Below the pieces are notes generated by a model that had not been told where the DNA came from, did no database searches, and saw nothing but the letters and a program-made list of their open reading frames with translations. A stretch of 64,000 bases of DNA from Paenibacillus sp. L3-i20 (GTDB taxonomy: Bacteria > Bacillota > Bacilli > Paenibacillales > Paenibacillaceae), in assembly GCF_022180385.2 (NCBI RefSeq), contig NZ_BQME02000001.1, forward strand, positions 1,448,475 to 1,512,474, in the 5' to 3' direction. Both the position numbers and the translations under genes were made by a program. How positions within the stretch are numbered: the first letter of the stretch is position 1; every line of letters starts with the position of its first letter. Below, one piece after another: positions 18,145 through 27,648 of the stretch.

Positions 18145-18208
18145 AAATCATCCTTTCGAATCCAATGTGTATGATATAGGGATACCCCGTCTCACCGCTG
18201 ACTAATCA

Positions 18209-18628
18209 TCACTCACAAGCGTGAATTTGCTTCAGTACATCTTGAATCGTTATTCCGCTCAGATGCTCCTCGAGTTTCTTCTCCGCTGTGCAAAAAATAC
18301 CAGACATGACTTGGTTCATATTCGACCCAACTAAACAATCCATGCTTGGGTTGCCAGAGCACCAACTTGGAATAAGTGAGCCCTGTGCCATGACGCGATA
18401 AATGTCAGCAAGCGTAACAGATTCAGGATCGATAGTTAATCGATAACCACCACCTGATCCTTCTCGTGTCTCCACGAAGCTGCTGCGGCGTAAACCACTC
18501 ATCACTTTTCGAACCCGTGCTGAATGTGTACCAACATTGTCGGCAATCATGTCGCTGCTCGCCATTTTCTCAGGCAAATAAGCTAAATATACGAGACTGT
18601 GTACGGCAATCGTAAATTCACTATTCAC
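18209..18628 (-). CDS. Rrf2-family transcriptional regulator with cysteine cluster
   Basis: 139-aa winged-helix regulator. The wing has the REGSGGGYRL motif typical of Rrf2 proteins. Cysteines C90, C98 and C113 stand in the position where IscR/NsrR-type members bind an Fe-S cluster or sense thiol oxidation; C138 is at the extreme C-terminus. The GTG start at 18628 has GGGAGG upstream. A perfect dyad ACTGTAA-N9-TTACAGT overlaps its own promoter, so it is very likely autorepressing. The signal and other targets are unknown. Confidence 0.9.
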   Translation of the reverse strand: MNSEFTIAVHSLVYLAYLPEKMASSDMIADNVGTHSARVRKVMSGLRRSSFVETREGSGGGYRLTIDPESVTLADIYRVMAQGSLIPSWCSGNPSMDCLVGSNMNQVMSGIFCTAEKKLEEHLSGITIQDVLKQIHACE

Positions 18629-18652
18629 TGTAAGCGGGCCTCCCTGCGTTAT

Positions 18653-18675
18653 ACTGTAATATTATCAGTTACAGT
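18653..18675. promoter_or_regulatory. Probable operator of the Rrf2 regulator
   Basis: Perfect inverted repeat ACTGTAA-N9-TTACAGT overlapping the -10 and spacer of the regulator's promoter. A further ACTGTAA half-site at 18627-18633 touches the start codon. Confidence 0.75.
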
Positions 18676-18687
18676 TAATATTGTCAA
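18659..18687 (-). promoter_or_regulatory. Sigma-A promoter of the Rrf2 gene
   Basis: Minus strand TTGACA (18682-18687), 17 bases, TAATAT (18659-18664): close to consensus and covered by the operator. Confidence 0.8.
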
Positions 18688-19106
18688 GTATCGGGAAGGT
18701 TCATCGCCACTTAGGTTATGGAGCTGGGCAGGCTCTTATGCGTCGACATTACCCACCATCTTATTCATTAGAAAGACACGCAATAACTCGTCCAAACTGA
18801 TAACCCGATTGATAGGTTATTATAACTAGTAAACAAATTAGAATAGATAGAAACAGGAAACCAAGCAAAGGTTCTTTTCGCATGAACTCTCTTGCATTAG
18901 AAACTAATTTTCTCAGCGCCACTGAGCGTAGTTTCCTTTCATCGTTCCGGCATCACTATTAATCCCTTAGCCTTTTTCTTACAAATGAAGTGATTTTATT
19001 ACATTTTTATACATCTTATGACTCTCTCATTTCTTGCAAACCCTTATCAGTAATGTTACCATTTATACCAAATCTATTCCAATATCGTTAGTAGAAAGGT
19101 TGGATT
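18688..19106. other. Intergenic region upstream of the acyltransferase fusion
   Basis: No gene seen. A hairpin GAAACTA..CTCAG-CGCCA-CTGAG..TAGTTTC lies at 18900-18935. It carries no T-run, so its role is open. The remaining sequence is A/T-rich leader for the plus-strand gene, which starts after GAAAGGTTGG. Confidence 0.5.
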
Positions 19107-22100
19107 ATGAAAACTCATTCCATAACTAAGAAGGATCATATCCCAGAACTTCAGCTCGTTCGTGCGATTGCGATTATCGGTGTACTAACTGTTCATGCGA
19201 GTGCCGCTGCAACCGTATACATGAAGGAATCGGCGTACTTTTTCTTTTATAATTTTTTGAATATCTTTATGCGGTTTGGAACGCCCACTTTCATTCTATT
19301 AAGCAGTTTTGTTTTATTTTACAGCTACTATACTCGTCCGTTGGACAGCAAGTTGATCGCAAACTTTTACAAAAAGAGACTTCTATATATTGTAATCCCT
19401 TATATTTTGTTCTCTATTATATATTTTTTATATTTAAAGGTATCTAACAACTTACCAGCCTTCACAGCTGAAGCGTTACAGCAATTTCTGACTAGGCTCA
19501 TAAACGGTGAAGTTTATTCCCATCTCTATTTCGTATTTATAAGCATTCAATTCTATCTTTTGTTTCCTATTATTTTATGGATATCAAAACGTTGGCCGAA
19601 AATCACCTATTGGTTCATCCCGATCGGCTTCGTCCTCCAGTGGATATTCGTAATATCCAATCTGCACTATGAATGGGAACTTAACAAAGGAAGCTGGTCA
19701 CTCACCTACTTATCCTTCTTCTTCACAGGTGCGTTTCTCGGTATCTATTTCCCAAAAATAAGAGGTTGGCTTGCCATGACACGGGAAAATGCATCCCTTA
19801 CTCGTGGTATGTTCTGGGTCTTTCTTATTGCAGGCTGGCTCGCACTTGCAGTTGCGAATGTAACTGTTTATTTCAACGCTCGCGTGTACAACAAGCTGTA
19901 TGACCCTCTTCTTTATGAGTTTTTGTGGAACTTTCAAACCTTTTTCTCAGCACTGGTAGCTATCGGAGCAGCTTTCTTTATTTACCGACATCTGCCTTCC
20001 ATGTTATCTCGGTTTCTATATCGACTAGGTCAATTATCATTCGGCATTTACTTGGTCCATCTGTTATTTTTACTTATTTACGAAAAAAACATGCCTAGCT
20101 TCGGAACGGCTTGGCTTGAGCATTTAACCTACTTTGGCAGTTGGGTCGTTATGTTAGGTGCTTCATGGGTAACGGTCGCACTTTTCTCGCGATTCATTCC
20201 ATTTGCATGGATACTGTTCGGTAATGTGCCGAAACAGGGGCTTTCTAAGGAACAACTACCTAAATCAACAACATCTGCTAAGTCCAAAATCATACTATCT
20301 GCTAGTGCAGTGCTCCTTATCATCTTCGCTGGTATTGCTGGCGTTTACCTTCGTTCTGAGGACACAGTAAATACAAGCAACAGACAGGAGTTGCTTGCGG
20401 TAGAGTCTGCTGCTGAGGTGAAAAGTCAGTACGATGTTATCGTCGCTGGAACTGATCCTGAAGGCGTAACTGCAGCTATATCAGCAGCTCGCAACGGGCT
20501 TAACGTTCTACTCGTAGACGGCAGAAATCGTGAAATCTTGGGTGGGTTAATGACTGTAGCTGGCCTCAATTCACTTGATCTCAATTACTCGCCTAAAAAA
20601 TCATTGATACCTGGCAAACATAACTTTTTGAATAAAGGAATATTCCAACAATGGTACGATCAAATTGAAGGCACTTCCTTTGATACAAACTCAGCAGCAA
20701 ATGCTTTCTATCGTATGGTCGAAGCGGAGCCGCGTATTGACCTATTAATGAAAGTACAATCGATGGAGCCTCTTGTAGTAGCTGGAAACGATGGTCATGT
20801 TACAGTAACTGGCTTGCGTATTGTTAAACAAGATGGAGCAGCTATTGAGGTAACATCCCCTTCCCTCATCGATGCTACACAAGACGGGGACATTGCAGCT
20901 ATTGCTGGTGCTCCTTACACACTTGGAAGAGAGGATATCGGTGATGCAGATGCACAAATGGCTGTTACACTCGTATTCGCGATGAAAGGTGTTACGCAAG
21001 CTGTATGGGAATCTTTTGACGATGCCGGTTTAGCCGGTTTTGACACAATGAGTGCGTGGGGCTTTTCAGATGCTAAAAACTATGAATCTAGTAATCCAGA
21101 TCGTGTGAAGATGCGTGGACTTAACATCGGTCGGCAAAATGATGACACTATGCTCATCAACGCGATGCATATTTTCAACGTCGATCCACTTGATCCCGCT
21201 AGTTTAGCGGAAGCCCTTGAGATCGGACGTGCAGAAGCGCCTCGTATTGTAGATTATTTAACGAGTACTTTCAAAGAATTTAAAGATTTAGAGTTTGATT
21301 ATACGTTTGATGAATTGTATGTAAGAGAATCAAGGCATTTCACAGGGGAATACCGCCTGACAATGGCTGATTTAATGGATAACCGCGACTTCTGGGACGC
21401 CATTGCATACGGTTCTTACGATGTAGATATTCAGGCTGCAAGCAAAACGGACACCGGGTATGTGTTATATGATCCTAGGCAGTATGGTGTTCCATTCCGC
21501 ACACTTGTCCCACTTAAAGTGGATGGCTTGCTCGTCGTCGGGAGAGCCTCCAGCTTCGACTCTCTGCCACACGGGAGTGCAAGGGTAATGCCGTTAGGCA
21601 TGGCAACAGCAGAAGCAGCAGGTGTTGCCGCTAAGTTTACAACAGACAATGGAATAACCTTTAGAGAGCTTTCCAAGTCGAAAGAGCTGATCAGCAAGCT
21701 TCGAGAGCACCTTACTGAACAAGGTATGGATCTGAAGATGAATACTTTCGCAACACCTTATTATAAAGAGCATAAGTCTTACAAGGGCCTTGTTGCTGCA
21801 ACAAGCATGTTGATCACTAGTGGTGGCGATGAAAATAAGTTGTTCGATTTGGATGGAAAGTCCAATATGCAACGTGTTGTCTACAGTATGAATCGAGTGG
21901 CGAAGCAACATAAAGCATTTTTCAAGGGTGATCCTAGTGTAGCTATCGCTGATATTGCAAACCCTGGAGAACAGCAGCTGTCAGTAGATCAAGCGGTTAA
22001 AACAATTGCCCATACCATTAGCAATACCGAGGCCGAATCTCTTACCCGTGAAGAAATGATAACTCGTGGCTGGATAACAGCGGAAACTTTAGCTGCTATT

Positions 22101-22187
22101 ACAGATCAAGCGGCTATTACAAATGGGGAATTTTTTATGATTATTCGTGATCTAATTGAGTACTACGTTGGTGTTGTTTACGAATAA
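19107..22187 (+). CDS. Membrane acyltransferase-3 / FAD-dependent oxidoreductase fusion
   Basis: 1026-aa single frame with two families. Residues 1-375 are an acyltransferase-3 (OafA/YrhL-like) multi-span membrane domain: ELQLVRAIAIIGVLTVHAS with the catalytic-type His near residue 30, and later LSFGIYLVHLLF. A separate hydrophobic helix at about 391-413 leads into a FAD_oxidored-type domain (443-1026) starting VIVAGTDPEGVTAAISAARNG, where the usual GxGxxG reads GTDPEG, and containing DATQDGDIAAIAGAPY and the late LVVGRASSFDSLPHGSARVM. If the acyltransferase topology is standard, the oxidoreductase may face outward. The substrate is unknown. No frame break is seen at the junction. Confidence 0.85.
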   Translation: MKTHSITKKDHIPELQLVRAIAIIGVLTVHASAAATVYMKESAYFFFYNFLNIFMRFGTPTFILLSSFVLFYSYYTRPLDSKLIANFYKKRLLYIVIPYILFSIIYFLYLKVSNNLPAFTAEALQQFLTRLINGEVYSHLYFVFISIQFYLLFPIILWISKRWPKITYWFIPIGFVLQWIFVISNLHYEWELNKGSWSLTYLSFFFTGAFLGIYFPKIRGWLAMTRENASLTRGMFWVFLIAGWLALAVANVTVYFNARVYNKLYDPLLYEFLWNFQTFFSALVAIGAAFFIYRHLPSMLSRFLYRLGQLSFGIYLVHLLFLLIYEKNMPSFGTAWLEHLTYFGSWVVMLGASWVTVALFSRFIPFAWILFGNVPKQGLSKEQLPKSTTSAKSKIILSASAVLLIIFAGIAGVYLRSEDTVNTSNRQELLAVESAAEVKSQYDVIVAGTDPEGVTAAISAARNGLNVLLVDGRNREILGGLMTVAGLNSLDLNYSPKKSLIPGKHNFLNKGIFQQWYDQIEGTSFDTNSAANAFYRMVEAEPRIDLLMKVQSMEPLVVAGNDGHVTVTGLRIVKQDGAAIEVTSPSLIDATQDGDIAAIAGAPYTLGREDIGDADAQMAVTLVFAMKGVTQAVWESFDDAGLAGFDTMSAWGFSDAKNYESSNPDRVKMRGLNIGRQNDDTMLINAMHIFNVDPLDPASLAEALEIGRAEAPRIVDYLTSTFKEFKDLEFDYTFDELYVRESRHFTGEYRLTMADLMDNRDFWDAIAYGSYDVDIQAASKTDTGYVLYDPRQYGVPFRTLVPLKVDGLLVVGRASSFDSLPHGSARVMPLGMATAEAAGVAAKFTTDNGITFRELSKSKELISKLREHLTEQGMDLKMNTFATPYYKEHKSYKGLVAATSMLITSGGDENKLFDLDGKSNMQRVVYSMNRVAKQHKAFFKGDPSVAIADIANPGEQQLSVDQAVKTIAHTISNTEAESLTREEMITRGWITAETLAAITDQAAITNGEFFMIIRDLIEYYVGVVYE

Positions 22188-22237
22188 ATAAGGATTAGTC
22201 GATAAGTAAAATTCATAGTCATCAGCAAGCTTAAACA

Positions 22238-22289
22238 GAAAAAGGGTGCGAACTAGTCAGCTACACTGACCGAATCGCACCCTTTTTGT
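22238..22289. terminator. Bidirectional terminator
   Basis: AAAAAGGGTGCGA...TCGCACCCTTTTTG between the convergent acyltransferase fusion and hisC; T-runs on both strands. Confidence 0.85.
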
Positions 22290-22334
22290 TCTAACAAATT
22301 ACAAGTTTATTACTTAATGACTACTTAAAAAGTG

Positions 22335-23405
22335 TTATTTCGTCAGCTCACAAATAACTTCTTTTAATGCAGCGATGAATACGTCCATTTCTTCATCCGT
22401 GCCAATGCTAACACGCAAATAGTTATCGATTCGAGGCGAAGCAAAATAACGTACGAGCACACCCTTCTCACGCAGCAGAAGGAACATCTCCTTGGCAGCT
22501 AGAGTTTGATGCGTAATGAACACAAAATTAGCTTTAGAGTCCGTAACCTTAAATCCTAATTCGAGCAGTTGATCAGTTACTCGATCTCTCGTACGAATTA
22601 CCTTCTCGGTAATCGCTTGGAAATGCTCTTCATCCTGAAGCGCAGCTACAGCACCCGGTAGCGCAAGTCTGTCCATTGTATAGGAATTGAAGGAGTTTTT
22701 GATGCGATCTAGTCCCTGAATTAGTTCCTCGGAGCCAAACGCAAAGCCCACACGAAGACCCGCAAGTGACCTCGACTTGGATAATGTCTGAACGACAAGC
22801 AAGTTCGGATATTGGTCGATTAGCTTCACAGCGGATTCACCGCCGAAGTCAATATAAGCTTCGTCGATAATAACAACCCGCTCCTGATTGCGCTCCAACA
22901 AAGTCACAATATCACTAAGAGGCAATAACTTAGCTGTAGGTGCATTGGGATTCGGAATAATGATACCGCCATGATCGCCTTCGAATTGATGGAGTGGAAT
23001 ATTAAAATCTTCATCAAGTGGAATTAATTTCGGCCGCAGACTATACATTTGGGCATATACTTTATAGAAGCTGTAAGTGATATCTGCGAATAAGACGGGC
23101 TTCGCCGGGTCGAAGAAAGCAGCGAAAGCAAACGCCAATATTTCATCAGAGCCATTCCCTACGAATGTTTGTTTAGGTGATAAGCCATAGTAGCGAGCAG
23201 CTTCTTGTACAAGGGTATCACAGGTAGGATCGGGATAAAGTCGCAGATCACTATTTGCAGCCTCAGCGATTGCCGTGAGCACTTTTGATGATGGCGGGTA
23301 CGGATTCTCGTTTGTATTTAATTTGATATACGATTTGTCTTTAGGCTGATCCCCTGGTACATACGGTACTAGTGATGCGGTTAGCGGACTCCAATACTTA
23401 CTCAT
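22335..23405 (-). CDS. hisC: Histidinol-phosphate aminotransferase
   Basis: 356-aa class I/II PLP aminotransferase, which converts imidazole-acetol phosphate to histidinol phosphate; in Bacillales HisC also serves Tyr/Phe synthesis. Landmarks are IKLNTNENPYPPS, FVGNGSDEI, IIPNPNAPT, IIDEAYIDF, the PLP lysine in SKSRSLAGLR, and the C-terminal VRYF...YLRVSIGT. It is not in a his operon here; its start overlaps the 3' end of the vanZ-like gene by eight bases, implying translational coupling. Confidence 0.94.
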   Translation of the reverse strand: MSKYWSPLTASLVPYVPGDQPKDKSYIKLNTNENPYPPSSKVLTAIAEAANSDLRLYPDPTCDTLVQEAARYYGLSPKQTFVGNGSDEILAFAFAAFFDPAKPVLFADITYSFYKVYAQMYSLRPKLIPLDEDFNIPLHQFEGDHGGIIIPNPNAPTAKLLPLSDIVTLLERNQERVVIIDEAYIDFGGESAVKLIDQYPNLLVVQTLSKSRSLAGLRVGFAFGSEELIQGLDRIKNSFNSYTMDRLALPGAVAALQDEEHFQAITEKVIRTRDRVTDQLLELGFKVTDSKANFVFITHQTLAAKEMFLLLREKGVLVRYFASPRIDNYLRVSIGTDEEMDVFIAALKEVICELTK

Positions 23406-23871
23406 TGCTCGATCTTCCCCTCTTCATAAACCGCTTGATTAATAAAAGTCCTAACCATGCGCCGGTCGTATTTAGAATGATATCGTCAACATCAAAACTG
23501 CCTACTTTAAAAAGCATTTGTGATACCTCTACTATAGCGATTAGAAAAATGCACGATACGATCATAGAAAAACTGCGTTTAAACTTTCTATTAAGCAGAG
23601 GTAGAAACATGCCTATCGGAATAAATAGGATCAAATTACCGAACAAGTTTTTGAACCAGATATCGAAATTGAAATGGTCACGGTGCTCGATATAGCGCCA
23701 AATCGTATCAAACGGAACAAAATTATAGGCGTATCCGTCCAAAAAGTCGCGATCCCGAAGGAATAGAAGATTAAACATAATAAGCCCGTACAGTATTGCT
23801 AATATCGAAACCATCACATTAAAGCCGAGATGTTTGCTATACGCTTTTCGAAACATGTTAACCTCTATCAC
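23398..23871 (-). CDS. VanZ-like membrane protein
   Basis: 157-aa protein with four membrane helices and the VanZ family core: YNFVPFDTIWRY, then LFGNLILFIPIGMFLP, the ...VEVSQMLF..GSFDVDDIILNTTGAWLG block. VanZ proteins give low-level teicoplanin resistance in one context, but most chromosomal copies have no known role. The start could be GTG 23871 (AAGGTGAG) or ATG 23856 (AGAGG); both are plausible. It overlaps hisC. Confidence 0.88.
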   Translation of the reverse strand: MIEVNMFRKAYSKHLGFNVMVSILAILYGLIMFNLLFLRDRDFLDGYAYNFVPFDTIWRYIEHRDHFNFDIWFKNLFGNLILFIPIGMFLPLLNRKFKRSFSMIVSCIFLIAIVEVSQMLFKVGSFDVDDIILNTTGAWLGLLLIKRFMKRGRSSNE

Positions 23872-23892
23872 CTCACCTTCCGACTACCGATT

Positions 23893-25014
23893 CTAGCAAC
23901 TTACTCGTTTGCCTGAAATTACGAGATCACGTTCCTCGCCGTCTAGTACAGCCACTTTGGGCAATAACCCCCATTGCTCAAAGCCGAACTTATGGAGCAA
24001 AGCGAGACTCGGTTCGTTATGACCAAATACAAAACCTAACAATGTCGTTAGCCCAAGCCTTGGACACTCCGCAATGGCTCTCTCGATAAGCAGAGAACCA
24101 AGTCCTTGTGAACGATACTTTTCTGCGATATAGATACTAATTTCAGCTGTTGCCAGATAAGCAGGTCTGCCGTAGAACGATTGGAAGCTCAGCCATGCTC
24201 CAATCTCCCCATCCTCCATGCGAACAACCCAGATAGGATGTTTCTCAGAGGAATGAGCGTCGAACCAAGCACGCTTGCTCTCAACCGTTACTGGATCTAC
24301 ATCAGCAGTAACCATTCGACTAGCGATGGTAGAGTTATAAATCTCAACGATATGTACTAGATCAGACGGCAAAGCATCAAAAATTTCAAAGGACTGATTG
24401 TTCATAATCGCACCTCTCCGCTTACTCGCTATATAATTACGGTAATCTTCGGGCGTATTTAAGTTTAGTAATAAATAGCCCGCTTCTACCCGATCCTGCA
24501 TCAAACTCTTCGAATTTAATTCGTCGAGTAGTGACATGACTCTGAAGTGCTTCCGCTTAAGTGCAAGCTCAACTTGTCTAGCTACCCTCGTATGATAGAA
24601 TGCATGGAAGGGCTGGCCCTTCAAATGAATAACGTCCGCTCCGCTGACTTGCTCCCTTACAAGCTGATCAATCAGCTTTCCAGAGATGTCGGGCATGTCA
24701 CAAGCGATGACAAACGTATAGCCATCTGGCATAGCTGACAATCCTGCGTGTAGACCAGCAAGCGGTCCGCTTCCCGGGTAGTTGTCGACAACAAATTGCA
24801 GTTGTTCCGACAGCACTCCTAATTGAGCGCAATATTGCTTCATTCGCTCCTCTGTACCCGCTGCAACCGTGACAGATATCGACAGATCAAGTAGTCGCTT
24901 TGCAAGTCGGGTAAGTAAAGATTCGCCCTCAATAGGAAGCAACGCCTTATCTCTTCCCATACGACTACTCAATCCACCCGCAATAATCAAGCTATGGAAC
25001 GTCTTCTCATACAT
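23893..25014 (-). CDS. MobA-type nucleotidyltransferase fused to a GNAT acetyltransferase
   Basis: 373-aa two-domain protein. Residues 1-190 are a molybdenum cofactor guanylyltransferase: [47 protein letters not shown]. Residues about 204-373 are a GNAT of the phosphinothricin/YwnH type: [22 protein letters not shown] and [20 protein letters not shown]. At the junction an ATG (24405) has a good ribosome site GGAGAGGTG, so the GNAT may also be made alone as a 170-aa protein. No other molybdenum-cofactor gene is nearby. The main start at 25014 follows GGGGTGA. Confidence 0.87.
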   Translation of the reverse strand: MYEKTFHSLIIAGGLSSRMGRDKALLPIEGESLLTRLAKRLLDLSISVTVAAGTEERMKQYCAQLGVLSEQLQFVVDNYPGSGPLAGLHAGLSAMPDGYTFVIACDMPDISGKLIDQLVREQVSGADVIHLKGQPFHAFYHTRVARQVELALKRKHFRVMSLLDELNSKSLMQDRVEAGYLLLNLNTPEDYRNYIASKRRGAIMNNQSFEIFDALPSDLVHIVEIYNSTIASRMVTADVDPVTVESKRAWFDAHSSEKHPIWVVRMEDGEIGAWLSFQSFYGRPAYLATAEISIYIAEKYRSQGLGSLLIERAIAECPRLGLTTLLGFVFGHNEPSLALLHKFGFEQWGLLPKVAVLDGEERDLVISGKRVSC

Positions 25015-25088
25015 TTGATCACCCCATCTTCTAACAAAAGAACAGCCCGCCAAGCGGAAAGCTTGACAGGCTGCTGCCGAAGCTATTA

Positions 25089-26762
25089 TTAAGCTTTGGA
25101 AGGGTCAAAGGAACTCTTTAAAGAAACGATACGGTTAAATACAAATTTCTCCGCTGCCGAATCCTTCGGATCAACATTGAAGTAGCCGTGACGGAAAAAT
25201 TGGAACTTGTCTCCACCAACCGCATCTTTCATATTAGGCTCCACAAAGCCTTGCTCTACTTGTAATGAACTAGGATTAATACGATCCAAGAAGGACTTAT
25301 CTTCTTCTTTGGACTCATCCAATAAAAGTGGCTCGAATAAACGGAAGTCTGCAGGGATCGCTTGTGACGCTTCAACCCAGTGGATCGTTCCTTTTACTTT
25401 GCGTTCATTAAAGCCGCTGCCGCTTTTTGTCTTCGGATCGTACGTACAATGAAGGGCAATAACTTCACCGTTCTCATCCTTGATCACTTCTTGGCAAGTA
25501 ATGAAATAAGCATGCTTCAGTCTTACTTCATTGCCAGGGAACAAGCGGAAATACTTATTCGGCGGGTTCTCCATGAAATCGTCGCTTTCAATGTAGATCT
25601 CACGTGAGAACGGAATTTGACGCGTGCCCATTTCCTCGTTCTCTGCATTGTTTTCTGCATCAAGAAGCTCCGTTTGTCCTTCAGGGTAGTTCGTAATGAT
25701 CACTTTAAGCGGACGCAGTACTGCCATTGTACGAAGTGCTTTCATCTTCAAGTCTTCGCGGATAAAATGTTCTAAGTTGCGCTCGTCAACCAAGCTGTTA
25801 CTCTTCGATACACCTATCTCACGACAGAATGTGCGAATCGCTTCCGCTGTAAATCCACGACGGCGCATTCCACTAATAGTTGGCATACGAGGATCGTCCC
25901 AGCCATCAACAACACCCTCGTCAACCAATTGCTTTAAGTAACGTTTACTCATAATCGTATTCGTCACATTAAGACGAGCAAATTCATATTGGCGAGGTAC
26001 AGCAGCCATCTCACATTCAGCGATTGCCCAGTCATAGAGTGGACGATGATCCTCAAACTCCAGCGTACAGATTGAGTGCGTAATACCTTCTATTGCATCG
26101 CTGATTGGATGTGCGTAGTCATACATCGGATAGATACACCAGTCATCACCTGTACGATGATGATGTGTATGCGAAATTCGATAGAGGATAGGATCACGCA
26201 AAGTAATATTAGGTGAAGCCATATCGATCTTCGCACGTAGAACACGTTCTCCGTCTGGGAACTCTCCAGCACGCATACGCGCGAATAGATCAAGATTCTC
26301 TTCAACGCTGCGATCACGATATGGGCTCTCTTTGCCCGGTTGCGTCAAAGTTCCTCTCATCTCTCTGGTCTGCTCAGCACTCAAATCACATACATAGGCT
26401 TTGCCTTTTTTAATGAGAAGAACAGCACGATCATACAGCTCTTCGAAATAATCAGAAGCGAAATGAAGTCCATCCCACTCAAAGCCAAGCCAGCGAATGT
26501 CGTCTTGAATCGCGTCTACGAATTCAGTGTCCTCTTTAGCAGGATTCGTATCATCGAAACGTAGATTTGTTTTGCCACTAAACTCCTTCGCAAGTTCAAA
26601 GTTCAGACAGATCGATTTAGCATGACCGATATGCAAGTATCCATTAGGCTCCGGCGGGAACCTCGTAATAAGTTGCTGCGTACGGCCGCTCTTCAAATCT
26701 TCTACGACAATATTTTTAATAAAGTTTGAGGATGATGCCTTATTCTCTGTTGCGTTCTCCAT
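25089..26762 (-). CDS. glnS: Glutaminyl-tRNA synthetase
   Basis: 557-aa class I aminoacyl-tRNA synthetase. It has [16 protein letters not shown] with HIGH at residues 44-47, DDTNPAKE, the GlnRS-specific [17 protein letters not shown] and the KMSKS-equivalent IMSKRYL. GlnRS rather than GluRS is supported by these blocks and by the two C-terminal beta-barrels. Bacillus subtilis lacks GlnRS and uses GatCAB; a direct GlnRS is characteristic of Paenibacillaceae and a few other Firmicutes. ATG 26762 has AAAGG nine bases upstream. No T-box leader is visible. Confidence 0.95.
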   Translation of the reverse strand: MENATENKASSSNFIKNIVVEDLKSGRTQQLITRFPPEPNGYLHIGHAKSICLNFELAKEFSGKTNLRFDDTNPAKEDTEFVDAIQDDIRWLGFEWDGLHFASDYFEELYDRAVLLIKKGKAYVCDLSAEQTREMRGTLTQPGKESPYRDRSVEENLDLFARMRAGEFPDGERVLRAKIDMASPNITLRDPILYRISHTHHHRTGDDWCIYPMYDYAHPISDAIEGITHSICTLEFEDHRPLYDWAIAECEMAAVPRQYEFARLNVTNTIMSKRYLKQLVDEGVVDGWDDPRMPTISGMRRRGFTAEAIRTFCREIGVSKSNSLVDERNLEHFIREDLKMKALRTMAVLRPLKVIITNYPEGQTELLDAENNAENEEMGTRQIPFSREIYIESDDFMENPPNKYFRLFPGNEVRLKHAYFITCQEVIKDENGEVIALHCTYDPKTKSGSGFNERKVKGTIHWVEASQAIPADFRLFEPLLLDESKEEDKSFLDRINPSSLQVEQGFVEPNMKDAVGGDKFQFFRHGYFNVDPKDSAAEKFVFNRIVSLKSSFDPSKA

Positions 26763-27000
26763 CGCGACCAACCTTTCCCACGAGAAAATATTTATCCCTA
26801 TATAATACACAATAATCAATGAAAATACACTCGGAAAGGGAGTATCTGTCTTAATGAAATACGGATATTCGCTTATTCACCGTGTATTTCTAAAAATGCT
26901 ATCTCCGAAAAAGTTGCATTTTTCATTATTAAAATCTTCTCACATTCAACACGAAGCAACAATTTCCATTTATTATAGTCATTAATGAAAACACAAATAG
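26763..27000. other. Divergent glnS / NlpC promoter region
   Basis: A/T-rich spacer without a gene. It must hold the promoters for glnS (minus) and for the riboswitch-led hydrolase gene (plus); I cannot place either with certainty. No T-box antiterminator features are seen. Confidence 0.5.
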
Positions 27001-27131
27001 AACCGCCTAATTCCCTAACGGGAAACGGGGGAACCACTTTGGGTGAATTGATTTCGACGTCTGGCTAGATGGGCGCCAAAGAAATCATAGGGAACCTTCA
27101 ACCGAACCCCTCAGCTAACCTCGTCGGCACT
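27001..27131 (+). promoter_or_regulatory. c-di-AMP (ydaO/yuaA) riboswitch
   Basis: Conserved ydaO blocks occur in order: CCGCCTAATTCCCTAACG, AACGGGGGAACCA, GGGTGAATTGA, then GGGAACCTTCAACCGAACCCC and TCAGCTAACCTCGTCGGC. The class senses cyclic di-AMP and usually lowers expression of cell-wall hydrolases and K+ transporters when the ligand is high. Here the aptamer ends only a few bases before the ribosome site of an NlpC/P60 gene and no terminator hairpin fits between, so translational control is likely. Confidence 0.92.
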
Positions 27132-27148
27132 GGAAGGAGTTTCACCAA

Positions 27149-27634
27149 TTGAAAAAGAGAATTAGCACGATTTTATTCGGGCTTGTACTTCTGCTGACGT
27201 TCCAAGCTGGAAGCGCATTCGCGAGCACATCTAAGATGGACAGCTATATCGATGATGTAATTGGTACAAACTATTTGTATGGTGGTTCAACCACTAAAGG
27301 CTTTGATTGCTCTGGGTTTACTAGCTACGTCTTCAACCAAATGGGTATCGAGTTGTCCCGCAGATCAGTAGATCAAGCAGACCAAGGAACTAAGGTCGCT
27401 AAAGCAGACCTTCAACCAGGCGATCTTGTATTTTTTGATACTAGCGGCAAAGTAAATGGCGGTATCTCACACGTTGGAATCTACGTAGGAGATGGCAAAT
27501 TTGCTCATTCCTCCACACGTTTCGGCGTAATCGTTGAAGAGATTGATTCTTCTTATTACAAATCCCGTTTCATCACTGCGCGCCGCGTAATGGATGAAAA
27601 AGCATTCACACAATATACAGTACCCGTTCAATAG
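27149..27634 (+). CDS. Secreted NlpC/P60 cell-wall endopeptidase
   Basis: 161-aa exported peptidoglycan hydrolase. The signal peptide is residues 1-26 (ending SAFA), then a minimal NlpC/P60 domain with catalytic Cys54 in GFDCSGF, His in GGISHVGIYVGDG and the third-site His in GKFAHSS. It lacks SH3 or LysM wall-binding modules. It would cut gamma-D-Glu-diaminoacid bonds. The start is TTG at 27149 with GGAAGGAG in front, immediately after a c-di-AMP riboswitch, so its synthesis is tied to osmotic/wall signalling. Confidence 0.95.
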   Translation: MKKRISTILFGLVLLLTFQAGSAFASTSKMDSYIDDVIGTNYLYGGSTTKGFDCSGFTSYVFNQMGIELSRRSVDQADQGTKVAKADLQPGDLVFFDTSGKVNGGISHVGIYVGDGKFAHSSTRFGVIVEEIDSSYYKSRFITARRVMDEKAFTQYTVPVQ

Positions 27635-27648
27635 TGATTTGAATCAAC

